In this document: positions 14,201 to 25,137 of the stretch, in pieces
How the letters are laid out: the number at the start of each line of letters is the position of its first letter
Numbering within the stretch: position 1 is the stretch's first letter
Notes under the pieces: generated by a model
Told to the model about the DNA's origin: nothing
Databases searched by the model: none
What the model saw: only the letters and a program-made list of their open reading frames with translations
NCBI GenBank assembly: GCA_038502055.1
Contig: JAXRKN010000037.1
Span: 6,232,501 to 6,296,500 of the forward strand
Length of the DNA: 64,000 nt
From: Tanytarsus gracilentus
Taxonomy: Eukaryota > Arthropoda > Insecta > Diptera > Chironomidae
Direction of reading: 5' to 3'
Made by a program: the position numbers and the translations under genes

Positions 14201-14674
14201 CATATCCATGAACTGTTGCAAATGGATTTTCTCGCAAGCACTGGTCAATGTCTACTAAGTCATTGTTATTATTATTGAGCTCTTCACTTTTCTCCTTGGA
14301 CACTTCAGTCGGAATATTTTTGATGATTTCTGTATCTTTCATTGTGTTTTCATCGTCAACAGTTGGAATATTTTCTTTTTCGCTAATCATCTGTTGAGGT
14401 GATTCTAGTGGACGTATTGATAGTTCAAATTCCTCCATCTTGCTTATTGGTTCTGGTTGTTGAGGAATTTCTTCATTCTGAAGTTCAGCTGGAAGATCAA
14501 AAAAATAAATTAGTAAACATAACCAAAAAAATTTCTAATTTCTAATTTTTTCCATTTCTCGATTTAAAGATCAAAAAGTTACTGTAATGACTTAAACTTA
14601 TTGTAATTACTTGAAATATTGAGTTTACTGCCGCCGCGGAAGGATCGTCGAGTCGAAACGGATGTTTCGTTCAT
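11240..14674 (-). CDS. Mes-4: NSD-family histone H3K36 methyltransferase (Mes-4)
   Basis: Nuclear lysine methyltransferase of the NSD/Mes-4 type, which dimethylates H3K36. Coding exons in transcription order: 14674-14611, 14488-14006, 13944-12830, 12775-11636, 11575-11240; phases agree and give 1045 aa. In order: a short N-terminus; a PWWP domain (VIVWAAFSQFSWYP); a Lys/Glu linker; Cys/His-rich PHD fingers in exons 3 and 4 (CMECCEF, CSICNET, CCKCLKIGK); a second PWWP (IVWAKVGVYRWWP); the AWS Cys cluster (CTCKPDDASPCG); a SET domain with NHSCDPNC and the ELTFNYQF motif; and a post-SET CFCNTSKC. It ends with a Gln run. PWWP-PHD-PWWP-AWS-SET order defines NSD proteins and separates this from Set2 and Ash1. 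The start is the first ATG (MNETSVSTRR), followed by a small first coding exon. It is divergently transcribed from Atg10. Confidence 0.93.
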
Positions 14675-15170
14675 GTTTTGGCGCGCTTAAATTTATTTGT
14701 GAAAATTTCTATTTAAAATGACGCAAAAACAATCAAACTCGAGCTTTTCCGAGAACCTCAGCTGACGAAATTGAGTTATCGATTGCTAAAAGCTATTTAT
14801 CACCGATAAAATAATACTTTTTCTTGAAGTTTTCTTTGAAGATTTGTTATAGACGAGCGTCGAATTGCGTCGTGACTAACCCTTCGGGGCTTTTTCTTTT
14901 TCCAGGTGCTCTAAAGTTTTTTTCGCTTACTTCGATAGTTGTATTTTTTTGGTAGCTTATTTTTAAATTAAATAAAAACGTTACGAAAATTAACATGAAA
15001 AATTTTTTTTCCTAAAAAACAGTCAAAATATTAACTTATTTTTAAAATTCAAAAATACGCTACCGAAAATGTAATTATCAAAGTAGGCGAAACAAATTAA
15101 GAGCACCTGGACATTTTTATTGTTTTTTTTTTCGTAAAAATTGAATCTTCATAAAAAATTGGCTTTAAAA
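14675..15170. promoter_or_regulatory. Shared divergent promoter region of Mes-4 and Atg10
   Basis: The 496 bp between the two start codons are the only space for both promoters and 5' UTRs. A TATCGAT sequence at 14777-14783 resembles the DRE motif bound by DREF in Drosophila housekeeping promoters; that role is inferred from the short match only. No TATA box stands out. The Atg10 half is occupied by a 211 bp imperfect palindrome described separately. Confidence 0.5.
14901..15111. repeat. Imperfect palindrome / MITE-like inverted repeat
   Basis: The ends TCCAGGTGCTCT (14901-14912) and AGAGCACCTGGA (15100-15111) are exact inverted copies. The arms stay similar inward for about 80 bases: TTTCGCTTACTT on the left pairs with the complement of TTTCGCCTACTT on the right, and GGTAGCTTATTTTT with GGTAGCGTATTTTT. 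A short AT-rich centre remains. It is small, non-coding and could fold into a long hairpin, as MITEs and foldback elements do. I could not find a convincing target-site duplication (both flanks are T-rich), so the transposon reading is likely but unproven. Confidence 0.65.
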
Positions 15171-15808
15171 ATGGCATCATTTGTGTTTAGTGAAGAAGAT
15201 TTTAATAAGAACATCATGGAGATTTTCAACATGTCGGAAATATTGAATGACAACTTTAAAATTAACGAGAAAAATCAAAAATTTTATTTATCAAAACAAC
15301 AAAGAATTTCGTTGAAAACAAAATGTGCAGGCAATTCTGAAGTCAATGAGGAGGATAAATCGGTGGCAGTTTGTGATCGCGATGAAATTCTATCAGTCGA
15401 ATATCACACGTTATTCCATCCGAGCTATCAAGTTCCAACACTTTATTTCAATGCCACAGGTAAATATTTCTCTACCTTAAAACTTTATCAATGTAATAAG
15501 ATAAAATTTTTCATATAGAAAACTCGCGATTGCTTCCAATTGAAGAAATTTCTAAAATGCTCGTTGAAGACTTTGAATTTAAAAATTGTCACAATGAAAT
15601 ACTAAACATGATCTCCCAGGGCGACCACCCTATACTTCAAAGGCCATTCTTTATGATACATCCGTGTAAAATTAATCAAGTGCTCTCGCTCTTTCCTCGG
15701 AGTCGCAATCATGTACTCACTTTTTTATCGCTCTTCGGTCCATCGGTTCGTCTAAAGTTGAACAACGATTACTCAAAGTTTTATGACGATCTGAAAAGTG
15801 AAATTTAA
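15171..15808 (+). CDS. Atg10: Atg10, E2-like enzyme for ATG12 conjugation
   Basis: Atg10 is the cytosolic E2-like enzyme that transfers ATG12 to ATG5 during autophagosome formation. Exons 15171-15459 and 15519-15808 join in phase to 192 aa, a normal size for animal Atg10. The C-terminal half holds the family core: SQGDHPILQRPFF directly followed by MIHPCK, where the Cys (residue 146) is the expected thioester-forming catalytic residue. Upstream, SVEYHTLFHPSYQVPTLYF is the conserved beta-strand region of the family. The N-terminal 60 residues are Lys/Asn-rich and less conserved. ATG at 15171 is the first ATG of the frame. AATAAA overlaps the region just after the stop (about 15808). A second autophagy gene, Atg2, lies 24 kb away but is not obviously linked in regulation. 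Confidence 0.9.
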
Positions 15809-17472
15809 ATAAAAATCCATTTGTAAATTAATTTTTCAATTTCTTTTATTTATTTTTTCTGTTCTACTATTGTTGCTTTTATAATTTTTACATGAAAAAT
15901 AACATCTTTTTGTCCCCAAAGATAGAATTAAAACTCACTAAAATTATGTGTAAAAAGAAAATCATTCTAAAAATATACATATGTTTGCCATTCGAAAATC
16001 TTGAAGCTACTTGACCTATATCAAAAGCTCAGTTGTCGCTGATAATCTAACATTTAAATTTAGTTCGAAAGTCACTCTCTTTCTCTCGTTTTAAAAGAAA
16101 AGAGTCAAGTAGATGCAAAAAATTCAAATGATTGGCTCAGATAACATAAATCCAAGATGATTAGTGTGTGTGTGTGTGTAGGTTTGTGATTTAATTTGTG
16201 ATTGCATAATCTTAATGGCTACACAATAGTTACTAGTTCGACCTCTATATATTTATTCTCATATATAGATAATTCCCACTAATCTTTTTTTGCTTGTGTT
16301 ATTGATTATAAATGAAATCACACAATTAATAAATTCATTTCCTTCTTTTTCGAATAAAATAGTTTTCTTTTATCTTACATTCCATTTAATTAATAAATTA
16401 AACATTTTTCCTCTCATCTTTTTTTTTGCGAAACAGAACTCTAAAAAAACTTTGAGTATTTAAAACACGAAGTTAATTAAAAAAACTTGGAAATAAATTT
16501 ATATTTAGCGATTTTCTAATTTTCTTGATTCCTAATTTTCATACATGATCCTAGATATTTATGAATTATTTGAATTCTACCGCATGAATATGTCGATTTT
16601 ATTTTTTATTTTTCGCAATTCTAACTTTCACTTATTTGTTTGTGTGTGTGCTTGATGTCACATCAGAGACATCGCATCGTCTTTTCATCTCTCTTTAATA
16701 ATCAATATCGCATTTTTTTTATTTCCCTGATGATTGAGGTAATCTAAATTTTTTAAAACTTTCCTCCTTTAATGCCCTTAATTGATTTTATGTCCCTACT
16801 TTCACTTTTCTCAGCTTAAAAAATAATAATAAGAGTCTTAAGATTTATAGTGTGTGTATTAGATGAGTGTGAGTTGTATAGGAATTTAGGGGAAGCGAGA
16901 GAAAAAATGTAGAGGGCGAGAGACCAGTATATAAATTTTATATACTTTATATATCTCAAAAATATAAAAATATAAATTTCAGATTTTTATGTACGCAAAA
17001 AATTTATATGCAAGTCTTCCGCCCCCTGGAAAAATGATTTGAAATTAAAATTTAACAATTTAAGATTACTGCAAAGATACTTTGCAAGATAATTTCATGC
17101 ACTCTTTCATGTGTAGCTATCAAAAAGAAATTTGTGTTTTTTTTTCAAGTCCTCTATCACAGTTACTAATTATTGATGCGATTTATTCTTCTTCAGAATT
17201 GGTGATAGCTATCAATACATAAGTGTGTATGTAAACGACACGCAAGTTTTATATGTAATAATAATAATAAATTGCAGCAAGAGATTCGATCATAAAAAAG
17301 GAAAATATTTAATTCTTGAAGAAATTCACTGGATGCCTTACACCTTGAAATTATATAGATATAAAATAAATTTTGCACTTTCTACAATTACTAGTTCATT
17401 CATTGCAATTTTCCTCCAAAAGGTTTACCGATATATATACTTTTTTACTTTCCTCATATATGTATAGCTCTC
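15809..17472. other. Gap between convergent genes Atg10 and ERR
   Basis: 1.7 kb of AT-rich DNA between two 3' ends. It must hold both 3' UTRs; the right part is probably the ERR 3' UTR. A short (GT)n tract lies at about 16163-16179 and another GT-rich spot near 16640. The segment 16923-17037 resembles 21652-21763 (see repeat entries). No further coding signal was found. Confidence 0.5.
16923..17037. repeat. Dispersed AT-rich repeat, copy 1
   Basis: A stretch beginning CAGTATATAAATTTTATATA and ending TATGCAAGTCTTCCGCCCCCTGGA resembles 21652-21763 on the same strand. That copy shares CAGGTATATAAATTATATA, TATAAA...TTTAGATT and TATGCAAGTC followed by CCCCTGGA. The AT-rich parts could match by chance. 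The GC-richer end is the stronger evidence. Identity was judged by eye. Confidence 0.35.
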
Positions 17473-19360
17473 TTATCGCGAAAATGACTCCAACATTTCA
17501 ACAAATAGTTTGTTCATCGTTATATTTCCCTCCTTATGTACTTTCATCCAAAAGCGTCGAATGATGTGATCAGCCTGACGCAATGACGGCAGAAGCAGCA
17601 AAAGCTTTTGTTGATGAGCGACTGCATTATAATGTCTAAATGAATTAAGAAAAGGCGAAAGAAGAAAAAAGTTTGATTTGATTGGACTTGATTTATGGTG
17701 GATAATTAAAAATACAGGCTATAAATTATACAAGCGCACAAAAATTTTTCTCATTTAAGAGTTTGTGAGACATCAAAAAAGTGAGAACTTTAAAAGTTTT
17801 TTTAATGTTCTCGCACCTTGAAACAAAGCTATGCGGATTAGTTACGCTAAATTTAAGTCGCGAGTCAAAATTAATAATTTATCTTACCTCAGCACTAAGA
17901 CACAATCGTTTAATGCACTTAAAATTGATTCCCGCAACTTTTTCAACGCTTCATAGTTGTCTAAACGTATATCACAATTTGATAATGTTAAAGCTTTCAA
18001 CAAATAGTATTCTTCCTTGCTCGCTGACACCTTCTCCAACCGTTGTGTGATTTGAATGCACTATTTAGAAACAATTGCAAAAATTAATAAAATTATTCAT
18101 TTATTTTTGTTAATTCCACCTACATGATTGAAAAGTTCAGTGGCTCCACATTCTTTTGCGGAGCGTTCGTCGAGCCAGAAGTCAGTCGCAAAGTATAGAC
18201 GACCAGTAAATGGAATTGATCTAAATGCCAACGTTAATGTTAAAATTTCTGCCCATGATACTTGAAGTAAACGCATTTGATCGTTAAGTGGGAGATCAGT
18301 GAATCCTTTTTTGATAGAGAAAAAGATGAAATATATTTAAACATGTGACTTTTGATAATTTACCTGGGATTTGTTTAGCCCATCCAATGACTCCGACAAG
18401 CTCTTTATCATACAAATCACTTAGAATGTTGAGCATTTCTTGAGCATCAACGCAGTCACTTTTTTGATCGTCATCGTTCTTATTCATTAAATCTATACCG
18501 CAATGTCCAACACAAAGTCGTTCAGGCTCGAATGTCATCAATACGTCAAGCATTTTTATATCGTCGAGAGATTGCGGTGGCTGAATTGATGAGTGAGGTA
18601 TCTGTAGTTGATATGGTTGCACATTCGGATTTCGTCGATATTTTTGACGGCCGCCACGCACACGATCGAGTCGTACGCCCTCTTTAAGCATACCCATCAT
18701 TAGACACTTGCGAAAGCGACATGCTTGACATGCCTTTCTTCGTCGTTTATTAATTTCGCAGTCATTATTTGCCGGGCATGTGTATTCAATGTTGCCTGTG
18801 GGGAGAACACGAGTACGATGATAAGGCTTTTTTTTTAAATTTTATTTTATTTTGATAATTCTTACCTTGAATTGTTCGTTTAAAAAACGCTTTGCATGCT
18901 TCACAACTCGCTACGCCATAGTGAAATCCAGATGCTACATCGCCGCAAACTAAGCATAAACGTCTATGTACAAATATATATATATTAATTACTGAATTTA
19001 AAAGTGACTTTATGAAAAATTACCTTGGTAACTCTTCTTTAACAGTATCTTGAACAATCGAATCGTTGCCAAAATCACCGATAGCTGATGTAGTGGAGCT
19101 GCAAAATTGACGATCTGGCGATCCTGGTGATTGTTCCGAGTGAAGCATCGAATCGGTTCCGCATTTAAAGTCCATCTTTATCAAGAGAAAAAAAATATAT
19201 ATTTTAAGTAAAATAATTTTTGAGAGTTCATAAGACTCACGGGTTCTTGGCCATTGGATGTGAAGTTTAAAATCGAAATTGTGTTGGACGATGTCGGCGA
19301 AGGACTGCAGCAAGAATCGATTTCTTGTTTAATACGAGCCGTTCCACCGTCCTCCATCAT
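17473..19360 (-). CDS. ERR: Oestrogen-related receptor ERR (nuclear receptor)
   Basis: Orphan nuclear receptor; in Drosophila, ERR drives the larval switch to aerobic glycolysis. Coding exons: 19360-19241, 19175-19024, 18963-18866, 18795-18364, 18305-18124, 18060-17888, 17635-17473; phases agree and give 439 aa. An N-terminal region with IKQE and Ser-rich sequence is followed by the DNA-binding domain with two Cys4 zinc fingers (LCLVCGDVASGFHYG; P-box CEACKAFF; CRFRKCLMMGM) and the ERR-type C-terminal extension RVRGGRQKYRR. The ligand-binding domain spans the last four exons and ends in the AF-2 helix KLFVEMLESF. The GRQKYRR extension and the LBD text separate ERR from HNF4, USP and FTZ-F1. 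The start is MMEDGG, reached through an acceptor at about 19368, so at least one 5' UTR exon lies upstream. Confidence 0.94.
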
Positions 19361-22300
19361 TGATACCTATGAAGAAAAAAATTAGCAATTAAGATGACAG
19401 GTTTTATAATCAGCAAATTTATTAGAAGACTTGTAATTTGTGTTTTGTCCAAATTTAATTAAAATCAACGAAGCTCTCATACTATTGACGAATCGGCGAA
19501 TTATAAAATATTCAAAAGCTTACGAAAAAATATTTTTTGACATACATTTTAATTTCCCTTTTAATAGCCTAGTTTAAAAAATATAAAAATTTTTGAATTA
19601 AAAAAGTGCAACGTCGCCGTCTATTATCGGCACTGTTGCCACTTAGTCTGACACGCCTATTTCTTTTCTTTCGACTATTCAATTTCCGCTTGTCTAATTC
19701 ATTTTATTTTTTTCGCCAGAAATATGCAGAATATTTGAAAACTATTGTGTACTGCTGTGTGTGCCGTATTGACATGCAAAAATTATTCATTCAATCGTTG
19801 CAAAAAAATGTTGCAGTCACCAACATCTGGGAATTGACAGTAAATTTATCAAAAATTTATAGCTAAAAATGTTAACAAAAGCGATTTTGGCATCGACTCT
19901 ATCTGTATGTGCTTTCGGGAGGAAGAGCTGCGTACTGCCGTGAATAAAGTCACTTTATTAAAGTGTGATAAGTAGATTTGAGAAGCATATTAAGGAGGAA
20001 TTATGAAAGCAAAAAAATATATATATCAAAAATTTGACAAAGCAGAAAAATATCCGCCACATGAATACCATGAATTGTATCTGCCAGTCGCATCAAAAAA
20101 AATTTTTTGATGGCGAAAACAAAAAGAAGAAATCATTGCTGCTATTAAATAAATATTAGCACTTGCCTTCTCTACAAAAAAAAGTTTAAGTTAACACTCT
20201 CTTCTACTAAATTTATTTTAGTTGCAATTTCCCATTCATCATACGTTTTTTAAAAAAATGATTTATATTTTTGATTTCATTATAAAAACGAAACAAAATG
20301 CTGCAAAGCACCGATGTGTTAGTTTTTGAATGACGTTGACATTAATTTGGATAATCGCTTTAATTGTGTGATCACGAGGACCGGTGAAATGAAATAAACG
20401 AAGGCTCACGCTTGAAGGATGAAATTTAATGTAATTCAGTTCTTCCTCGTGAAAACATTCGTAAGCGCATTAATGAAAAAAAAAGTCTGGCACGCTCTCC
20501 GAAACATTTTAAGACAAGATTCGATTCTAAAAGAATTATTTGTTAGAAAATATTTAAAATTATATTTCTTAACAAATTAATAAAAAAACAGTCATTATCC
20601 AACCGCATAATGAATCAATTTCATGGCATCGCGTCGTAGTCGTCATGTACGATCAGCGGTGATCTTTCGTGCTTACAAGATATCTCCTCCATCCTTTCTG
20701 TTCTTTCGCGCGAGTGAGTTAACATAATTATAAGGATAGACACAAAGCGAATGCAAAAGTGTACAAAAATTATTACCTAACTTGCCATACAAGCCAGCAC
20801 GAGATCCATCATCAATCATTCATCCTTCAGAATAATTCGAAAAAAAGTTCTCTCTTTTCAAATATATATATATACACACATTCTCATTCGAGCGAACAAC
20901 TAAACGCTTGTTAGTTATTTAAATGAACAAACGCCTCCACATAATATGCTGAAGTAATTCTTAAGGATTCAATGCACACATACTCGAAACATCAACTCTC
21001 ATTTCAAATCCTGTTTACGATCAATCAAATTGTCTCTTGAATAAAAGAAGAATAGAGAGAGAGAGAAATAAATTCAATTGTTCATGTGACGTCGCGTATA
21101 TTGTCAACTTTTAGGCCTTGACATTGAAAATACGCCATGAGAGCGAAGAAAATTCGCTTTAAAATTACTTTTTTTTCGCTCTCGCTCATCCCATACTCAT
21201 TCGTACTCGATGTTCACTTTTCTGTGCTTTTTGTTTTCTTTCCTCTTCTTCCTATCGAGTTAAGCGAGAAAAAAAAATTCAAGTTCTCTCTACAATACAC
21301 TCAACTTGCCTAGCACACACTTAACTCTCGGTTTTATAATATGAAAGAGAAAAAATTTACATCATTTCTCGTTCAAGTTCAAGGTCTCTTCCGCTGTGTT
21401 GGTGCGGCTTTGCCAATTCTTTATGGTGTATATTTTATTTTCATATGTTTCATATCACTTTTTCTCTCTTCCAATCGACTCGCTTTACATACTGTCACGG
21501 TTCCAGTACAGAAATAATAATGGTTTAGTAACTTTTCATTTTCAAACGCTCTTTTTTGCATATCCTCGCTCATTAAATTTATCGAGTTGACAATAAACTT
21601 TTTTTTCTCACTCGTCAAGGTAGGGAATTTTTTTTAAAAAAAAAATTTATTTACTAGTACATCAGGTATATAAATTATATAAGAAATCAATGTATAAAAA
21701 TTTTAGATTCCTTTAAAAAAAATTATGCAAGTCCGCTCTCACCCCTGGATTAAAATTTAAAATTGCGATTAAAATTGCTCCACTGTTTTTTCATCTATTC
21801 TAAGCGGTTCACATGGCAATAAAAACTATTACATAACTTTAGAATTCTTATGTTTTTTTATCGTTCCTTCCTTTTGACTTTTTCATTCCACCACCACTTC
21901 GTTCCATGACTATTACGATCGTGAGCCTCTCTCACACAAGCACAAAATATTGCGAAAAAAAATCTTTAACAATAGTGTAATTTTAGAGCAATTTTGGCTT
22001 CCATCTACGGTCGGCTTGGTGCTATGTTGGATATCAATTTATGTGTAGTCAAGGAGGAAGAGGGAGGCGAGTGGGAATTAAGAAATGCGAAAAGTAATTG
22101 TGGAAATCAAATTGCTCTAAAGACATAATTACTATGCTCTTTGCGTTAAATTTGATTTGCCTTCCTTTTCCCATTATATTTCCTTCTTTCCTCGTAGTTC
22201 TTCTTCAGTCTCGCGGTAGCTGGATACTTCACTTTTAATCTCATTATTTTCACGTTACGCTTATCCCCAGACATACTCTCGCATGAGAAAAAGAAAAATA

Positions 22301-23853
22301 ATGTATGCAAAAAATGCTAATAAAATTATAAAGCTCCCAAAAATAGAAGCATCTCTCTCTCTCACTCACTGGATCGATTTTAAATACACAGAATAAAGAG
22401 AGTGAGAGGCGAGGAGATAAATAAATAAAATAAATTCTAATTTCATGGTCATGTTCCTGCAGGAGAAGTGATTAAAATTTATTCGCATTTTGGGGCCAAC
22501 ATCGAAGGAATATAATATTGCGTGTGAAATAAAAAAGAATTATGCAAACGGCACACACGGAGAGCTCTATCTGACACACATTAATTCACCCTGACATTGA
22601 GAGACTGAACCATATGATGAATATAATTCTGCCTTAATGCAATTACAATTATTTTAGTCTGCTGCTGCTACTTAGCTCAGCTCTATGTATATGCGGTGGC
22701 AACAAAATAATTTCGTAATGGTAATAGGAACGTCTGGAGTGGAACATTTTTTGGCTTCTAGCTTTTTTTTAAAAAGTAAAATAAAAGATGAAAGGAGTGC
22801 CATAGGGAATATATTCGACGAGAATGAGACAGAGAAAGGAAAATGTATATGAGCGACAAAATGTAGAAATAGACGGTGTAAAAAGAAGAAAATTAGAATT
22901 ACAAACTTCCGATCGAGCTCTAACATTTATTTATTTTTCGGTGAAAACGAAGAAGAAGCCGTCATGTCTGGCTTTTATGACAGCTAAGCAAAAAAAAACG
23001 CGAAAAAATCAGAGTCAGTCAGCGAAACAATAAAAAAACAGAATCGCATAATTAGTATAGACAAGCACATTTTCCTCTCTCACTGTCGTTGTCCAATGTA
23101 TGAAAAAAATTATACCACACACAACTAGTTACAGCATGGGTAGAGTTCTTTAAAAGCACAGCGAGTAATTTCAATTAAAATCGCATTTAGGTTCGACTAG
23201 GAAATTCCCTCTGTAATTCTTTTAAATAAATTCAAGGGTTGAACTATTTTTTGCAATTTTAATTTTTCATCAATTTTTTTAAACATAAATTAATTTTTTA
23301 AAAATATAAATTTTATTAAAGTGTCAATCCCTTTTGTCAAAAAAAAATTCACTTTACAATTGAATGAGCCACGATTTTTCAAGTCAGGCTGGCTCAGTTG
23401 TTGTTATGGGGAACTTCACGTTTTTCAAAAAAAAAACCATCCAGAATCTTATACTTCTCGCTCTCTCTTTATACTCTTTATTTTCGTATAACACACGCAA
23501 ATTCATTTCGCAACAATAAATTCTCAATTTAAAATTCGCATCCAGCCATAGCCAGATAAATTTACAACAGAAAATTTTCGGCATTAATTTAATTTTTTCT
23601 TAATGCGAATGCCAAAACTCATTCAATGAGAAACTTGTTGGAAATAGAAATGAATCACGTGCATCTTTACAGTGTCAGAACCGCATAATTTTGATGTTTT
23701 TCGAGCGTTGCGAACGAGTTAAAATTTTAAATTTTAAAGAGCTTCATAATCTCTAAAGTTATCTCGAATCAGGCCTAGAATAAATTTTGGGAAAAAGAAA
23801 AAGTTCAAAGCAACCTTGGAATTTTTTACAAATTTTTGTCCCAATAAAAATAA
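19361..23853. other. Long non-coding stretch between divergent ERR and the PKA-like gene
   Basis: About 4.5 kb without a recognisable coding exon. It must contain ERR 5' UTR exon(s), first intron and promoter, and the 5' region of the PKA-like gene. Sequence is AT-rich with CT/GA-rich patches (21055-21066, 22350-22366) and a weak repeat copy at 21652-21763. The short ORFs present show no family resemblance, and I reject them as genes. Confidence 0.5.
21652..21763. repeat. Dispersed AT-rich repeat, copy 2
   Basis: Direct-orientation partner of 16923-17037; the shared stretch runs from CAGGTATATAAATTATATA to TATGCAAGTCCGCTCTCACCCC. The two copies lie on either side of ERR. Resemblance is imperfect and was assessed by eye. 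Confidence 0.35.
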
Positions 23854-25137
23854 ATGATTAATGTTAATCAGCAAAAGTTTCCAACTGGGTTCAAGAGTTT
23901 TACAGCAAGCGAAGAACACTCGACGATGGCGTTTGAAGGACCATTTGACTTGGTGCAGGAAATTTTGAAATTAAAAAAAGACTTTGATCAAAAGTTCTGC
24001 AAAAATGAGATTTCGGGTTCGAGTGATAGCTTGAAGACTTTTAAATTCATGGCAATTCTAGGTCAAGGTGCTTTTGGAGTTGTGGTAATATAATAATTTT
24101 TTTGGTATATAAATTTAAGTTAACTTTAATTACTTTAGAAACTCGTAAAGCATTTAAGCAACGACATTTTCTACGCGATGAAAATCATCAGCAAGGATAA
24201 GGTCGTTCGAAGCAAGCAGATAACACACGCACTCAATGAAAAGAAAATTCTAAAGGCACTCAATTTTGCATTTGTCGTGAATTTGGAATTTTGCTATAAA
24301 GACAATAGCTATCTCTACTTTTGCCTTCCCTTCGTTAATGGCGGCGAAATGTTTACCCATTTAAGGAAGTAAGGCAATTAAGAATAAAATTTATATTTGA
24401 TGTAATCATTTGAATGTTTTTAGGGCGAAAAAGTTTGATGAAAAATTGGCGAAATTTTATGCTTCTCAAGTTCTTATGGCATTTGAATATCTCCACATTT
24501 TGTCACTGATTTATAGGGATTTAAAGCCAGGTAAAAAATAGACACTTGATAAATTCGTTAATTTTATTTTTGGTAATTATTTGCAGAGAATATCATGATC
24601 GATTATAAGGGCTTTATCAAGGTGACCGATTTTGGCTTTTGTAAGCCAATCAACGAACGCACTTATACACTCTGTGGAACACCCGAGTATCTTTCACCAG
24701 AAGTCATTCAAAATAAGGGATACGGTTTTTCAGCTGATTGGTGGTCTTTTGGCATTCTCATCTTCGAAATGAACTGTGGTTATTCTCCATTTGCAGTCGG
24801 TCATCCAGATCAAATGAAACTTCTCGAACGAATTTGTACAGGAAAGTTCAAGATGCCGTCTAATTTCAGCAAAGATTTAAAAAATATCATCGATAATATC
24901 CTTCAAGTTGACCTATCGCGACGCTATGGAAATCTTAAGAACGGCATCAATGATCTAAAGAAGCATCCGTGGTTTAATGAAATTAATTGGGCTCAAATCT
25001 ACAAGCAAGAGACGAAGCCTCCATTTGTACCGAAAGTAAAGGGACCCGGCGACTATTCGCAATTTGATAATTATGACGACATTAAATTGGAAATTGCGCC
25101 AACATGCCAATATGAGAAGGAATTTGCCGACTTCTAA
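23854..25137 (+). CDS. Divergent cAMP-dependent protein kinase (PKA) catalytic-subunit paralog
   Basis: AGC kinase closest to the PKA catalytic subunit. Exons 23854-24084, 24139-24368, 24424-24530 and 24587-25137 join in phase to 372 aa. Visible kinase motifs: glycine loop GQGAFGVV, the ATP-binding Lys in YAMKI, YRDLKPEN, DFGFCK, activation loop TYTLCGTPEYLSPE, and a PKA-type tail (KGPGDYSQFDNYDD) ending in the hydrophobic motif FADF. QVDLSRRYGNLKNG is very close to the PKA C-lobe. Differences from canonical PKA-C: no N-terminal myristoylation Gly (starts MINVNQQ), Cys instead of Ala after DFGF, Ser instead of Ala in the APE motif, and Glu where the C-tail Ser338 turn-motif site is expected (IKLEIAP against IRVSINE). 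All catalytic residues seem present, so it is probably active. It may be a tissue-specific paralog comparable to fly Pka-C2/C3. A second ATG (MAFEGPF, about 23926) is possible. Confidence 0.85.

Noticed and set aside
23188..23210. GGTTCGACTAGG resembling a tRNA B box
   Set aside because: No matching A box or cloverleaf stems upstream. The window as a whole shows no tRNA that I can fold.
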